DNA from: Paracoccus albicereus
GTDB lineage: Bacteria; Pseudomonadota; Alphaproteobacteria; Rhodobacterales; Rhodobacteraceae
DNA length: 64,000 bases
NCBI RefSeq assembly: GCF_024359525.1
Contig: NZ_JAKZEU010000002.1
Span: 806,001 to 870,000, forward strand
Direction: 5' to 3'
In this document: positions 55,394-64,000 of the stretch, piece by piece
How positions within the stretch are numbered: position 1 is the stretch's first letter
Layout of the letters: every line of letters starts with the position of its first letter
The notes under the pieces: generated by a model
Told to the model about the DNA's origin: nothing
The model's input: only the letters and a program-made list of their open reading frames with translations
The model's database searches: none
Position numbers and translations under genes: made by a program

Positions 55394-57324
55394 GCTGCCT
55401 CCTCCGCATCCTCTTCCAGGCGGATCAGCGGGGCGCCTGCCTCGACCTGATCGCCGGCCTGCGCCAGCACCTCGGCCACAACGCCATCGCGGGCGGCGGT
55501 CAGCGCGTGTTCCATCTTCATCGCTTCTAGCACAGCCAGCCGGTCACCGGCCTTCACAGCCTGTCCTGCCTTCACGTGGACCGACCGCACCAGACCCGGC
55601 ATAGGCGACAGCGTCAGCGCATCGCCCGCAGCCTCGCCGGCCCGCGCCAGCGGGTCCAGCGGCGCCAGCGTGACCGTGCGCCCACCAAAGACGCTGGTGC
55701 CGGCATCGTGGCGAACGATCCGGTTGCGGCGCAGCGCGCCATCGACCCACCACCGATCACCCTGCCAGCGGACCTCGTGCGGCGTTCCATCGAGCGTGAC
55801 GCGCGCCGCGCCCGGCCCCTCGACCTCCAGAAGCGCCTCGCCGCCGTCCCATGCGATCGTCCGACGCAGGGGCTGCCACAGGGTCATGCCGCCACGAACT
55901 GACGGATCGGCTAGCCCCGCTAGCCCGATCACCGCCAGCGCACGGGCGCCGGCATCGGGCGCAGCCGCGTCGATTAACGCATCCAGATCGCGGCCGATCA
56001 GGCCGGTATCGACCTCGCCCGCCCGGAATTCCGCATGCCGGGTCAGCGCGATGAGGAAATCGAGATTGGTGACGCTGCCCGCGACCTCGGTATCGACCAG
56101 CGCGGATTCCAGCCGCGACAGTGCGATCGCCCGCGTCGCCCCGTGTGTCACAACCTTGGCGATCATCGGATCGTACCATGGGCTGATCGTGTCGCCCTGC
56201 CGCACCCCGGTTTCGATCCTCGCCGTATCGGGAAAGGCGAGATGCGCCAGCCGACCGGTTGCGGGCAGGAAACCCGCCGGCACATCCTCGGCGTAAAGCC
56301 GCGCCTCGAAGGCATGACCGGTGATCGATAGCTCCTCCTGCCGCGCAGGCAGCGGTTCGCCGCTCGCCACGCGCAACTGCCACTCGACCAGATCGACGCC
56401 GGTGATCGCCTCGGTCACCGGATGCTCGACCTGAAGACGGGTGTTCATCTCCATGAACCAGAACCCGTCCTCGCGCAGACCGTCAGAGCCATCGACGATG
56501 AACTCGATCGTGCCTGCGCCCGCGTATCCGATCGCCTCGGCCGCGCGGACCGCCGCGGCGCCCATCGCCTTGCGCACCTCCGGCGTCATGCCGGGTGCCG
56601 GCGCTTCCTCGATCACCTTCTGATGGCGGCGCTGCAACGAACAGTCGCGTTCGAACAGATGCACCGCGCGCGTGCCGTCGCCGAAGACCTGGACCTCGAT
56701 GTGGCGGGGCTGCTGGATGTATTTCTCGATCAGCACGTCGGGATTGCCGAACGCCGTCTTCGCCTCTGACCGGGCCGAATCGAGCGCGTCGGCGAAGTCG
56801 CGGCCCGCCTCGACCAGCCGCATCCCCTTGCCGCCGCCACCCGCGACGGCCTTGATCAGCACCGGGTAGCCGATCTGGTCCGCCATGCGCGCCAGATGAT
56901 CCGGGTGCTGATCCTGACCGTGATAGCCCGGCACCACCGGAACGCCGGCCGTTTCCATCAGCGCCTTCGCCGCGTCCTTCAGCCCCATCGCGCGGATGGC
57001 CTTTGCCGACGGACCGATGAAGATTAGCCCTGCCGCTTCCACCGCCTCGACGAAATCGGGGTTTTCGGACAGGAAGCCATATCCGGGATGGATCGCCTCG
57101 GCGCCGGTGTCGCGTGCCGCCGCGATGATGGCGTCGCCCTTCAGATAGCTGTCGGCCGGTGCGGGCCCACCGATGTGGACGGCCTCATCGGCCATCGCGA
57201 CGTGCCGCGCGGCACGGTCCGCATCCGAGAAGACCGCGACGGTCGCGACCCCCAGCCTGCGGCAGCTATCGATGACGCGGCAGGCGATCTCGCCGCGATT
57301 GGCGATCAGGATCTTCTGGAACAT
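55390..57324 (-). CDS. liuD: Methylcrotonyl-CoA carboxylase, biotin-containing alpha subunit
   Basis: A 644-residue subunit. Biotin carboxylase domain (about 1-450) with AVAGGGGKGMRLVE and EMNTRLQVEHPVTEAITG; a BT linker region; and a C-terminal biotinyl domain with the biotinylated lysine in EAMKMEHAL (about residue 608). With LiuB it carboxylates 3-methylcrotonyl-CoA. Context distinguishes it from propionyl-CoA carboxylase. It starts 16 nt after the glycosyltransferase gene. Confidence 0.94.
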   Translation of the reverse strand: MFQKILIANRGEIACRVIDSCRRLGVATVAVFSDADRAARHVAMADEAVHIGGPAPADSYLKGDAIIAAARDTGAEAIHPGYGFLSENPDFVEAVEAAGLIFIGPSAKAIRAMGLKDAAKALMETAGVPVVPGYHGQDQHPDHLARMADQIGYPVLIKAVAGGGGKGMRLVEAGRDFADALDSARSEAKTAFGNPDVLIEKYIQQPRHIEVQVFGDGTRAVHLFERDCSLQRRHQKVIEEAPAPGMTPEVRKAMGAAAVRAAEAIGYAGAGTIEFIVDGSDGLREDGFWFMEMNTRLQVEHPVTEAITGVDLVEWQLRVASGEPLPARQEELSITGHAFEARLYAEDVPAGFLPATGRLAHLAFPDTARIETGVRQGDTISPWYDPMIAKVVTHGATRAIALSRLESALVDTEVAGSVTNLDFLIALTRHAEFRAGEVDTGLIGRDLDALIDAAAPDAGARALAVIGLAGLADPSVRGGMTLWQPLRRTIAWDGGEALLEVEGPGAARVTLDGTPHEVRWQGDRWWVDGALRRNRIVRHDAGTSVFGGRTVTLAPLDPLARAGEAAGDALTLSPMPGLVRSVHVKAGQAVKAGDRLAVLEAMKMEHALTAARDGVVAEVLAQAGDQVEAGAPLIRLEEDAEEAA

Positions 57325-57340
57325 CGCTTTCCCCCTCGCG

Positions 57341-58297
57341 TCACTTGTATTCGATCAGGCCACGGCGACGGCTGGTCAGCCGTCCCCAGTGATAGCGCAG
57401 CACGCCCTTGGCCTCGGCGAACTTGCCCAGCGTGTTGAACCATGCCCATTCCCACGCCCCTCGGCCCCCGCCGCGACGCAGCGCCAGCCGCACGACTTGC
57501 GCGGGATAAGCCAGCAGCAGAAGCCAGGCAGCCGGATGGATCAGGGCCCCGAGACAGGCGGCCAACGGCAGCGCGAGACCCCAGAGCAGCGCCCGCCGCG
57601 TCTGGCCTACGCCCAGCCGGTCCGGCCCGCGTCCATGCATCGACGCCCCTTCGGCCGCTGCGTGGCCGCCTCGCTCGGCGCGCCGCCAGAACTGGCCAAA
57701 GCGCGTCATCGCCGCGTCGTGCAGCGTCATCTCGGCGTCCATCCGCCAGATCGTCCAGCCGGCCCGGCGCAGGCGCTGGCACAGCTCAGGCTCTTCGCCG
57801 GCGATCAGCGTGGGATCGAAGCCTCCGACAGCGCGGAACGCTTCGGCGCGGACCATGAAGATGCCGCCCACGGCCTCGGTCTCGCCGACCGGGGTGTCCC
57901 ATTCCAGATCGGCAAGCCGGTTATACACACTGCGGGCGGTGTCGCGCTCTCGCACCCGACCCGCCACGATCGCGGCATTGGGCCGCTCGGCAAGCGCGTG
58001 CCGCCCGGCTGCGATCCACCCTTGCTGCAGTTCGCAATCGCCATCGATGAACTGGACGAACTCGCCCGTCTCACCCAGGACCGCGAAGCCTTCATTGCGC
58101 GCGCGCGCCGCGGTGAACGGACGATTCATGTCCAGCGCCACGACCCTGGCGCCCGCCGCCTCGGCCGCGGCCACACTGCCGTCGGTCGAGCCGCTGTCCA
58201 CATAGATCACCGGCGCACATTCCGCCGTGACCGAGGCGAGGCAGCGCACCAGACGCTCGCCCTCGTTTCGTCCGATGATGATCGCCGCAACGTTCAT
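57341..58297 (-). CDS. Family 2 glycosyltransferase
   Basis: A 318-residue GT-A fold enzyme. The nucleotide-sugar region [18 protein letters not shown] opens it; [10 protein letters not shown] and the metal-binding [12 protein letters not shown] (DGD) follow, then [26 protein letters not shown]-terminal hydrophobic stretch (about 245-275) suggests membrane association. Acceptor unknown; perhaps a cell-surface polysaccharide or lipid. ATG 58297 overlaps the macrodomain gene stop (ATGA). An unexpected member of a leucine-catabolic operon. Confidence 0.9.
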   Translation of the reverse strand: MNVAAIIIGRNEGERLVRCLASVTAECAPVIYVDSGSTDGSVAAAEAAGARVVALDMNRPFTAARARNEGFAVLGETGEFVQFIDGDCELQQGWIAAGRHALAERPNAAIVAGRVRERDTARSVYNRLADLEWDTPVGETEAVGGIFMVRAEAFRAVGGFDPTLIAGEEPELCQRLRRAGWTIWRMDAEMTLHDAAMTRFGQFWRRAERGGHAAAEGASMHGRGPDRLGVGQTRRALLWGLALPLAACLGALIHPAAWLLLLAYPAQVVRLALRRGGGRGAWEWAWFNTLGKFAEAKGVLRYHWGRLTSRRRGLIEYK

Positions 58298-58779
58298 TTT
58301 GCGGCGTCGCTCAGCAGTCGTTCCTGCGCGTCGTTGAAAGCCACCAGCGTGATTTCCAAGCCTATCCCGTGCCGCCGGATCGTCTTGACCGCAATCTGCG
58401 CCGCACGTTCGGCGGGAAAGCCGTAGATACCGGTCGAAATCGCCGGGAACGCGACGGATTGCAGACCGGCCTCTTGGGCAAGTCGCAGGCTTTCGCGGTA
58501 GCACGAGGCAAGCAGATCGTCCTCGCCCGCATCGCCGCCCTTCCAGACGGGGCCGACCGTATGGATGACATGGCGTGCCGGAAGGTCATACCCACCCGTC
58601 ATCCGCGCCTCGCCCGTCGGACATCCACCGATCTTGCGGCACTCCTCCAGCAGACCCGGCCCGGCCGCGCGATGGATCGCGCCATCGACACCGCCGCCGC
58701 CCAGCAGGCTTTCATTCGCCGCATTCACGATCGCGTCCACCTCGAGCTGCGTGATATCGCCCTTCCAGACCCGGATCAT
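58294..58779 (-). CDS. Macrodomain ADP-ribose hydrolase (MacroD/YmdB-like)
   Basis: A 161-residue single macrodomain. Asp8 (KGDIT), N19-A-A-N22, [14 protein letters not shown] with Asp32, and [10 protein letters not shown] are the ADP-ribose-binding and catalytic elements of MacroD enzymes that remove O-acetyl from ADP-ribose or ADP-ribose from acidic residues. It lies between liuB (8-nt gap) and the glycosyltransferase (ATGA). ATG 58779 chosen; an upstream open frame runs back into liuB in another phase. Confidence 0.93.
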   Translation of the reverse strand: MIRVWKGDITQLEVDAIVNAANESLLGGGGVDGAIHRAAGPGLLEECRKIGGCPTGEARMTGGYDLPARHVIHTVGPVWKGGDAGEDDLLASCYRESLRLAQEAGLQSVAFPAISTGIYGFPAERAAQIAVKTIRRHGIGLEITLVAFNDAQERLLSDAAK

Positions 58780-58787
58780 CGCCGCCC

Positions 58788-60392
58788 TCACATCCGGAAG
58801 ACGCCGAAGCGCGTCGGCTCGATCGGGGCATTCAGACTCGCCCGCAGGGACAGCGCCAGCACGTCGCGGGTTTTGCGCGGATCGACGATCCCGTCGTCCC
58901 ACAACCGGGCACTGGCATAAAGCGGATGACTCTGCCGTTCGAACATCTCCAGCGTCGGGCGCTTGAACTCGGCCTCGTCCTCAGCCGACCAGGTGCCGCC
59001 TTTGCGCTCGATCCCGTCGCGCCGAACGGTGGCCAGCACGCCGGCCGCCTGCTCGCCGCCCATGACCGAAATCCGGCTGTTCGGCCAGGTCCACAGGAAG
59101 CGCGGCGAATAGGCGCGCCCCGCCATGCCGTAATTGCCCGCGCCGAAACTGCCGCCGACCAGCATGGTGATCTTCGGCACGCTGGTGGTGGCGACCGCCG
59201 TCACCATCTTGGCACCGTGGCGCGCGATGCCCTCGTTCTCGTATTTGCGGCCGACCATGAAGCCGGTGATGTTCTGCAAGAAGATCAGCGGCGTGCCGCG
59301 CTGGCTGCACAACTCGATGAAATGCGCGGCCTTCTGCGCGGATTCGGAAAACAGGACACCATTGTTGGCGACGATGCCGACCGGGCAGCCCTCGATATGG
59401 GCAAAACCGGTGACGATGGATTCGCCGAACCGCGCCTTGAACTCGTCGAAGCGCGAGCCGTCGACGACGCGCGCGATCACCTCGCGGATGTCGTAGGGCG
59501 TGCGCAGATCGGCGGGCACGACGCCCAGGATTTCCTCGGGATCATAGGCGGGCGGTTCGGGCGATTGCCAGACCACCGTCTCGGGCATCCGACGGTTCAG
59601 ATGGCCGACCGCGCGGCGGGCGATGGCCAAAGCATGGGCGTCATCTTCGGCCAGATAATCGGCGACACCGGACAGCCGCGTATGCGCGTCACCACCGCCC
59701 AGATCCTCGGCGCTGACGACCTCGCCCGTCGCGGCCTTCACCAGCGGCGGCCCGGCCAGAAAGATCGTGCCCTGCCCGCGCACGATCACGGTGACGTCCG
59801 ACATGGCCGGCACGTAGGCACCGCCGGCGGTGCAGGAGCCCATCACGACAGCGATCTGCGGGATGCCCTTCGCGCTCATCTGGGCCTGATTGAAGAAGAT
59901 GCGGCCGAAATGGTCGCGATCGGGAAAGACCTCATCCTGATTGGGCAGGTTCGCCCCGCCCGAATCGACCAGATAGATGCAGGGCAGATGACATTCTTCG
60001 GCGATCTCCTGCGCACGCAGGTGTTTCTTCACCGTCATCGGATAGTACGTGCCGCCCTTCACGGTGGCATCGTTGGCGACGACCATCACGTCCTGCCCGT
60101 GGACCCGGCCCACGCCCGCGATCACCCCGGCGCCCGGTGCGTCGCCGTCATACATCCCGTGCGCCGCGGTCGCTCCGACCTCCAGGAACGGCGAGCCGGG
60201 GTCGAGCAGGTTCGCCACCCGCTCGCGCGGGGGCATCTTGCCCCGATCGGTGTGACGCTTCATCGAGGCCTGGCCACCGCCTGCCAGCACGGCCTCGGCC
60301 GCCTGACGCGCGGTTTCGATCAGACCAAGATGCGCCTCCCGGTTGGCCTTGAACGCATCGGAGTTAGGCAGCGCCGTTGTCGTCAGCTTCAT
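58788..60392 (-). CDS. liuB: Methylcrotonyl-CoA carboxylase beta subunit (carboxyltransferase)
   Basis: A 534-residue carboxyltransferase. [29 protein letters not shown] and [28 protein letters not shown] are strongly conserved in MccB. It works with LiuD. It begins 1 nt after the DUF1311 gene stop. Confidence 0.96.
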   Translation of the reverse strand: MKLTTTALPNSDAFKANREAHLGLIETARQAAEAVLAGGGQASMKRHTDRGKMPPRERVANLLDPGSPFLEVGATAAHGMYDGDAPGAGVIAGVGRVHGQDVMVVANDATVKGGTYYPMTVKKHLRAQEIAEECHLPCIYLVDSGGANLPNQDEVFPDRDHFGRIFFNQAQMSAKGIPQIAVVMGSCTAGGAYVPAMSDVTVIVRGQGTIFLAGPPLVKAATGEVVSAEDLGGGDAHTRLSGVADYLAEDDAHALAIARRAVGHLNRRMPETVVWQSPEPPAYDPEEILGVVPADLRTPYDIREVIARVVDGSRFDEFKARFGESIVTGFAHIEGCPVGIVANNGVLFSESAQKAAHFIELCSQRGTPLIFLQNITGFMVGRKYENEGIARHGAKMVTAVATTSVPKITMLVGGSFGAGNYGMAGRAYSPRFLWTWPNSRISVMGGEQAAGVLATVRRDGIERKGGTWSAEDEAEFKRPTLEMFERQSHPLYASARLWDDGIVDPRKTRDVLALSLRASLNAPIEPTRFGVFRM

Positions 60393-60393
60393 C

Positions 60394-60864
60394 TCACATC
60401 GGTCCCATGTCTTTCAGATCCAGCGCGCGTCGCGCGGTCGCAACCATCCGGCAATTCGCCGCAGCGATGGATCGCATCGAGCCGCCGTCCCAACGATCGT
60501 AGGCCAGCGAGCAATCGGCGTCGCGAAACGCGATCCAGGCCCGTTGTGCCTTGGTCAGCGTCTCGACCAGCTCAGGCCGGTCCGACCAGTCATCGCGCCG
60601 CGCCGTGTATTCGCGGTTCAACAGATCGTCCCAGACCGCCGTCTCGGCCTGGATGCAGGCGCCCATTCCGATCGTCGTCTCGCCGTCCGGGCTCGCCTCG
60701 GTACAGGCCTTGACCTGATCGCCCAGGCAATCCGGCGAACCGTCCCCAGGCAGCGCGTCGGCAAAACAGGCCTCGACGGCCGCCGCATCGACTAACGGTT
60801 CACTCGCCTGCGCAGATGCGACGCCCGCCGCTGCCAGCGACATCAGCAACACCAAAGCTTTCAT
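60394..60864 (-). CDS. Secreted DUF1311 (LprI N-terminal-like) protein, copy 1
   Basis: A 156-residue protein with a signal peptide (about 1-18, SAQA). The helical DUF1311 block [17 protein letters not shown] ... [23 protein letters not shown] is clear, with cysteines likely disulfide-bonded. LprI-related proteins include lysozyme inhibitors, but most DUF1311 proteins are uncharacterised. Its start overlaps the acyl-CoA synthetase stop (ATGA). A second copy lies on the other side of that gene. Confidence 0.87.
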   Translation of the reverse strand: MKALVLLMSLAAAGVASAQASEPLVDAAAVEACFADALPGDGSPDCLGDQVKACTEASPDGETTIGMGACIQAETAVWDDLLNREYTARRDDWSDRPELVETLTKAQRAWIAFRDADCSLAYDRWDGGSMRSIAAANCRMVATARRALDLKDMGPM

Positions 60865-62399
60865 TCTTCCGCCTCCGCCATCTTGCGCAATTCGCGCCGC
60901 ATCACCTTGCCCGTGACCGTCATGGGCAGCGCATCCAGAAACGCAATCTCTCGGGGATAGGAATGGGCGGCGCACAACCGTTTTGCATGCGCCTGAAGCT
61001 CCGCCACAAGCTCATCCGTCTTCTGAACTCCATCGCGCAACACGATGTAAGCCTTGACGATCTCGGTCCTAACTGCGTCCGGCTTGCCGATCACACCCGC
61101 CTGCGCCACCGCCGGATGCTTCAAGAGGCTGTCCTCGATTTCCGATGGCCCGATCCGGTAGCCGGCCGAGGTGATGACGTCATCGTCACGGCCAACGAAG
61201 CGGATGTAGCCATCCTCGATCACCCCCCGGTCCCCGGTCACCAGCCAGTCACCGCGAAATTTCTCGGCCGTCGCATCCGGGCGGTTCCAATATTCCAGCA
61301 TCATCGAGCCCGCACCGTGCCGCACGGCGATGTCGCCCTCGCCCCCGGTCGGCTGGCCGTGCGCGTCGATCACTTGCACTTCGAAGCCCGGCACCGCCTT
61401 GCCGATCGCACCGGGACGTGCCTCGAACAGCGATGCGGCGGAGGAGGCGACCATGTTGCATTCTGTCTGACCGTAGAATTCGTTGATCGTCAGCCCGAAA
61501 GCATCGCGCCCCCATTCCAGCATCTCGGCACCCAAAGTCTCCCCGCCAGATGCGACGCTCCGCAGCCCCGGCAATTCGACGTCGGCGGCCTTCAGCATCT
61601 TCAGCGCCGTGGGGGGAAAGAACACGTTCCGAACGCCGCAATCCGCGATCAGTGCCGATACCGCCGCCGGGTCGAACTTCGCCATCCGCGCGGCAACCAC
61701 CGGCACGCCGATCGCCAGCGCCGGCATCGCCACGTCGAACAGCCCGCCGATCCACGCCCAGTCGGCAGGCGTCCACAGGCAATCGCCGTCTCGACCCAGA
61801 TCGTCGTGGCTCATCGAGACGCCAGGCAGATGCCCCGACAGCACACGATGACCGTGCAGTGCCCCCTTGGGCGCGCCGGTTGTGCCCGACGTGTAGATGA
61901 TGATCGCCGGATCCTCCGGCCCGGTCTCGGCGATGGTCAGCGCGCCGCCCTCCGGCAGCCCATCCTCGGGCACGATGACCCGAAGGTCGGGAAAATCCGA
62001 CAGCGCCTCGCGGCCCTCGGCATCGGCGATGACGGTGCGGACACCCGCATCACGCAATCGCAGGTCCAGCGCGTCGCGGCCGAACAGCTTGAACAGCGGC
62101 ACCGAGACCGCGCCCGAAGCCCAGACCGCCAGATGCGCCGCCGCCGTCCAGGCCGATTGCGTGCGCAGAACGGCGACACGCTCGCCCGTCTCGGCATGCA
62201 GCGCAGCCTGCAGCGCGGCGCTCATCGACGAGAGTTCCGCGAAAGTGACCGGCCACGGCGTGCCATCATACTCGATGATCGCCACCCGCTCGCCCGGATG
62301 ATCGAGACATTGCCGCGCCATGTTCAGCCGGGCGGGAAAATCCCAGCGGAAGCCCTGTCGTCGCGCCTCGTAATCCTGATCGGGCGGCGGAAGCCTCAT
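60861..62399 (-). CDS. Medium-chain-type acyl-CoA synthetase
   Basis: A 512-residue AMP-forming synthetase. The P-loop YTSGTTGAPKGALHG (about 165-179), the A5-type FYGQTECN and the C-terminal TVTGKVMRREL (catalytic Lys) are intact. In a liu operon it may activate isovalerate, methylcrotonate or acetoacetate to the CoA ester; substrate is inferred. ATG 62399 overlaps the DUF1311 stop (ATGA). Confidence 0.92.
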   Translation of the reverse strand: MRLPPPDQDYEARRQGFRWDFPARLNMARQCLDHPGERVAIIEYDGTPWPVTFAELSSMSAALQAALHAETGERVAVLRTQSAWTAAAHLAVWASGAVSVPLFKLFGRDALDLRLRDAGVRTVIADAEGREALSDFPDLRVIVPEDGLPEGGALTIAETGPEDPAIIIYTSGTTGAPKGALHGHRVLSGHLPGVSMSHDDLGRDGDCLWTPADWAWIGGLFDVAMPALAIGVPVVAARMAKFDPAAVSALIADCGVRNVFFPPTALKMLKAADVELPGLRSVASGGETLGAEMLEWGRDAFGLTINEFYGQTECNMVASSAASLFEARPGAIGKAVPGFEVQVIDAHGQPTGGEGDIAVRHGAGSMMLEYWNRPDATAEKFRGDWLVTGDRGVIEDGYIRFVGRDDDVITSAGYRIGPSEIEDSLLKHPAVAQAGVIGKPDAVRTEIVKAYIVLRDGVQKTDELVAELQAHAKRLCAAHSYPREIAFLDALPMTVTGKVMRRELRKMAEAEE

Positions 62400-62899
62400 G
62401 TGCGGTCCCGCAGATAGGACATCAGCATGATCGTCTGCCGCGCGGTCTCGCGCAGGATGCAAAGCGGCTCGGCCACGGCACCGCCGGTACCGTGCCCGTT
62501 CGTGATCCGGTCATAGGCGCAGCGCGCGTCGCGAAAGGCGATCCAGCCCTGTTCCATCCGCGTCAAGGCCGCCGCCCGTTCCTCGCCGCGCGCTTCTTCG
62601 GTCGCCATAAGCTCGGTATATCGATCGTTCAGTCGCGCATCCCACCATTGCTTCTCAGCCTCGATGCAGGACAGTTCGCGATCCACGGGATGGGCGTCGG
62701 GCTGGTTTTCCGCCACGGCCTCCAGACACGCGCCCTGCTGAGCCCCGGCGCAATCAAGCCGGGCCCCGTCGGTCTGGGCCGAGGACAGACACTGCGCCAC
62801 GGCGTCGGTATCGAAGGCCTGATCCGCCTGCGGGGCATCCTGCGCCATCGCCGGCGTGGCGAGCGCGATCGCCAGCGCTGCAACGACAGCCTGTTTCAT
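62396..62899 (-). CDS. Secreted DUF1311 (LprI N-terminal-like) protein, copy 2
   Basis: A 167-residue protein with a signal peptide (about 1-19, PAMAQ). The DUF1311 segment AEKQWWDARLNDRYTELM ... LTRMEQGWIAFRDARCAYDRI closely parallels copy 1 at 60394, and both share a cysteine-rich N-terminal half. The two flank the acyl-CoA synthetase and are each joined to it by ATGA overlaps. Probably a duplication; function unknown. Confidence 0.87.
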   Translation of the reverse strand: MKQAVVAALAIALATPAMAQDAPQADQAFDTDAVAQCLSSAQTDGARLDCAGAQQGACLEAVAENQPDAHPVDRELSCIEAEKQWWDARLNDRYTELMATEEARGEERAAALTRMEQGWIAFRDARCAYDRITNGHGTGGAVAEPLCILRETARQTIMLMSYLRDRT

Positions 62900-63612
62900 G
62901 CGTCGTCCCCAGGCAGCTTGAAGCCGAAGGTCTCGCCCTCTTTGAAGGCGTTGCGGTCATTGCCCTCGGTTGGGATGCCGCCCTTCAGCATCTTGGCCAG
63001 ATGCATCAGGTTCCAGGACATGATGGTGGTGTTGCGCCGGGTGAAGTCGTTGTCGAAACCGACGCGACTGCCATCATCGGCTTCGTCGCCGAAGCTCGGT
63101 CCCGGCCCCGCCTCGCCGATCCATCCGCAATCGGCCTGCGGCGGGATCGTGTAGCCCAGATGGTTCAGCGCGAAGGTCAGCGTCATCGCGGTATGCTTGA
63201 TGCCGTCCTCGTTGCCGGTGATCACGCAGCCGCCGACCTTGCCGTAGAACACCGACTGACCCTTGTCGTTCAACTCTCCCGACATGGCATACAGCCGTTC
63301 GATCAGAACGCGGCAGGTGCTGCTTTCCTCGCCCAGCCACAGGGGGGTGCCGATCACCAGAATGTCGGCGGCCATGATGTTCGGCCACAGGATCTCGGGC
63401 CAGTCGTCGTGGTCCCAGCCTTCCTTGCGCATGTCGGGCTGGACGCCGGGCGGCACCTGATGGTCCAGCATGTGCAGATGTTCGACCGTCACACCCTGCT
63501 CGGCCATCAGCCGACCTGCCGCATTCAGCAGAACCTGCGTGTGGCTGTTGCCCGATGATCGCTTCAGCGAGCAGTTGATGAACATCGCTCTCAGGCCATC
63601 GAATTGCATCAT
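62896..63612 (-). CDS. Flavodoxin-fold NAD(P)H-dependent FMN reductase family protein
   Basis: A 238-residue flavodoxin-like protein. The FMN phosphate loop INCSLKRSSGNSHTQVLL is near residues 12-29, and PLWLGEESSTCRVLIERLY is the typical flavin-contact segment. It is longer than common FMN reductases by a C-terminal extension (about 190-238). It lies 7 nt after liuA and overlaps the next gene (ATGA). It may act as an electron partner, but no evidence links it to isovaleryl-CoA dehydrogenase. Confidence 0.85.
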   Translation of the reverse strand: MMQFDGLRAMFINCSLKRSSGNSHTQVLLNAAGRLMAEQGVTVEHLHMLDHQVPPGVQPDMRKEGWDHDDWPEILWPNIMAADILVIGTPLWLGEESSTCRVLIERLYAMSGELNDKGQSVFYGKVGGCVITGNEDGIKHTAMTLTFALNHLGYTIPPQADCGWIGEAGPGPSFGDEADDGSRVGFDNDFTRRNTTIMSWNLMHLAKMLKGGIPTEGNDRNAFKEGETFGFKLPGDDA

Positions 63613-63619
63613 TCCTCCA

Positions 63620-64000
63620 TCAGGTCAGGGCCATTAATTCGCGACCGATCAGCATCCGCCGGATCTCCGACGTGCCGGCCCCGATTTCCATCAGCTTGGC
63701 GTCACGGAAAAGGCGCGAGACGACACTGTCGTTCAGGAAGCCCGCGCCACCAAGCGCCTGCACCGCCTGATGCGCCTGCACCATCGCCTGCTCGCTGCAA
63801 TACAGCACCGCACCCGCCGCATCCTGCCGCGTCACCCGGCCCTCGTCGCAGGCGCGCGCGACCTGATACAGATAGGCGCGCGCCGTGTTCAGCGCGACAT
63901 ACATATCGGCGATCTTGGCCTGCATCAGCTGGAAGCTTCCGATCGGCTGGCCGAACTGCTTGCGCTCGCGGATATAGGGCATCACCTCGTCGAGACACGC
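63620..64000 (-). CDS. liuA: Isovaleryl-CoA dehydrogenase, C-terminal part (runs off the window)
   Basis: The last 126 residues of an acyl-CoA dehydrogenase, open to the right edge. ERKQFGQPIGSFQLMQAKIADMY and LGGAGFLNDSVVSRLFRDAKLMEIGAGTSEIRRMLIGREL match isovaleryl-CoA dehydrogenase, the first committed step of this operon. The N-terminal part and the operon promoter lie beyond 64000. Confidence 0.93.
   Translation of the reverse strand, partial: ACLDEVMPYIRERKQFGQPIGSFQLMQAKIADMYVALNTARAYLYQVARACDEGRVTRQDAAGAVLYCSEQAMVQAHQAVQALGGAGFLNDSVVSRLFRDAKLMEIGAGTSEIRRMLIGRELMALT

Overview
The window is high-GC DNA packed with operons. Gene content points to an alphaproteobacterium, most likely of the order Rhodobacterales: a rhizobial/roseobacter-type glycerol ABC operon, a SigF/NrsF pair, a urease plus Urt block with HupE/UreJ, an imelysin/di-haem cassette, VPLPA-CTERM sorting and a leucine (liu) operon. 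This assignment is inferred from gene families, not from a marker gene. No rRNA, tRNA, CRISPR array, transposase or integrase was recognised.

Layout. (1) 1-8.6 kb: glycerol/glycerol-3-phosphate regulon. A DeoR-type repressor diverges from glpD-glpS-glpT-glpP-glpQ-glpU-glpV, with a cluster of TTCGTTT-like half-sites between them. The two ATPases have complementary defects, which predicts one working and one degenerate ATP site. (2) 8.6-9.9 kb: ECF sigma factor and membrane anti-sigma factor (NrsF/DUF1109), behind a likely autoregulated promoter. (3) 9.9-17.4 kb: a self-contained type VI secretion effector island: vgrG, an EagR-type chaperone, a PAAR-RHS polymorphic toxin with a C-terminal PD-(D/E)XK nuclease-like domain, and a presumed cognate immunity gene. 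No T6SS structural genes are present. (4) 17.5-29.1 kb: thirteen same-strand genes for nitrogen acquisition, ureDA-hupE/ureJ-ureBCEFG then urtABCDE. A sigma-54-like promoter precedes urtA and a strong hairpin separates urtA from urtB. (5) 29.3-31.3 kb: a secreted C25-peptidase-like protein that appears to lack the catalytic residues, and a rhodanese. (6) 31.3-36.9 kb: an iron-type periplasmic cassette: imelysin, di-haem oxidoreductase, imelysin, DUF1513, with an SDR coupled to its end. (7) 37-42.4 kb: a gamma-glutamyltransferase-family enzyme and a PaoABC-like molybdenum hydroxylase. (8) 42.4-43.7 kb: an AT-richer spacer and a von Willebrand A protein with a VPLPA-CTERM tail. (9) 43.8-47.1 kb: dnaX-ybaB-recR and an Hsp20. 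(10) 47.2-53 kb: glycolate oxidase glcDEF, a DUF599 membrane protein and an MFS exporter overlapping it tail to tail. (11) 53-64 kb: a tightly coupled liu operon (liuA ... liuB ... liuD ... liuE, liuC) interleaved with a flavodoxin-fold reductase, two DUF1311 secreted proteins, an acyl-CoA synthetase, a macrodomain protein, a glycosyltransferase and a GST. The window ends inside liuA.

The least conventional parts are the RHS toxin/immunity pair, the asymmetric GlpST ATPase, the pseudo-peptidase at 29.3 kb, and the guest genes in the liu operon. Statements on families rest on motifs read by eye; no database search was run.
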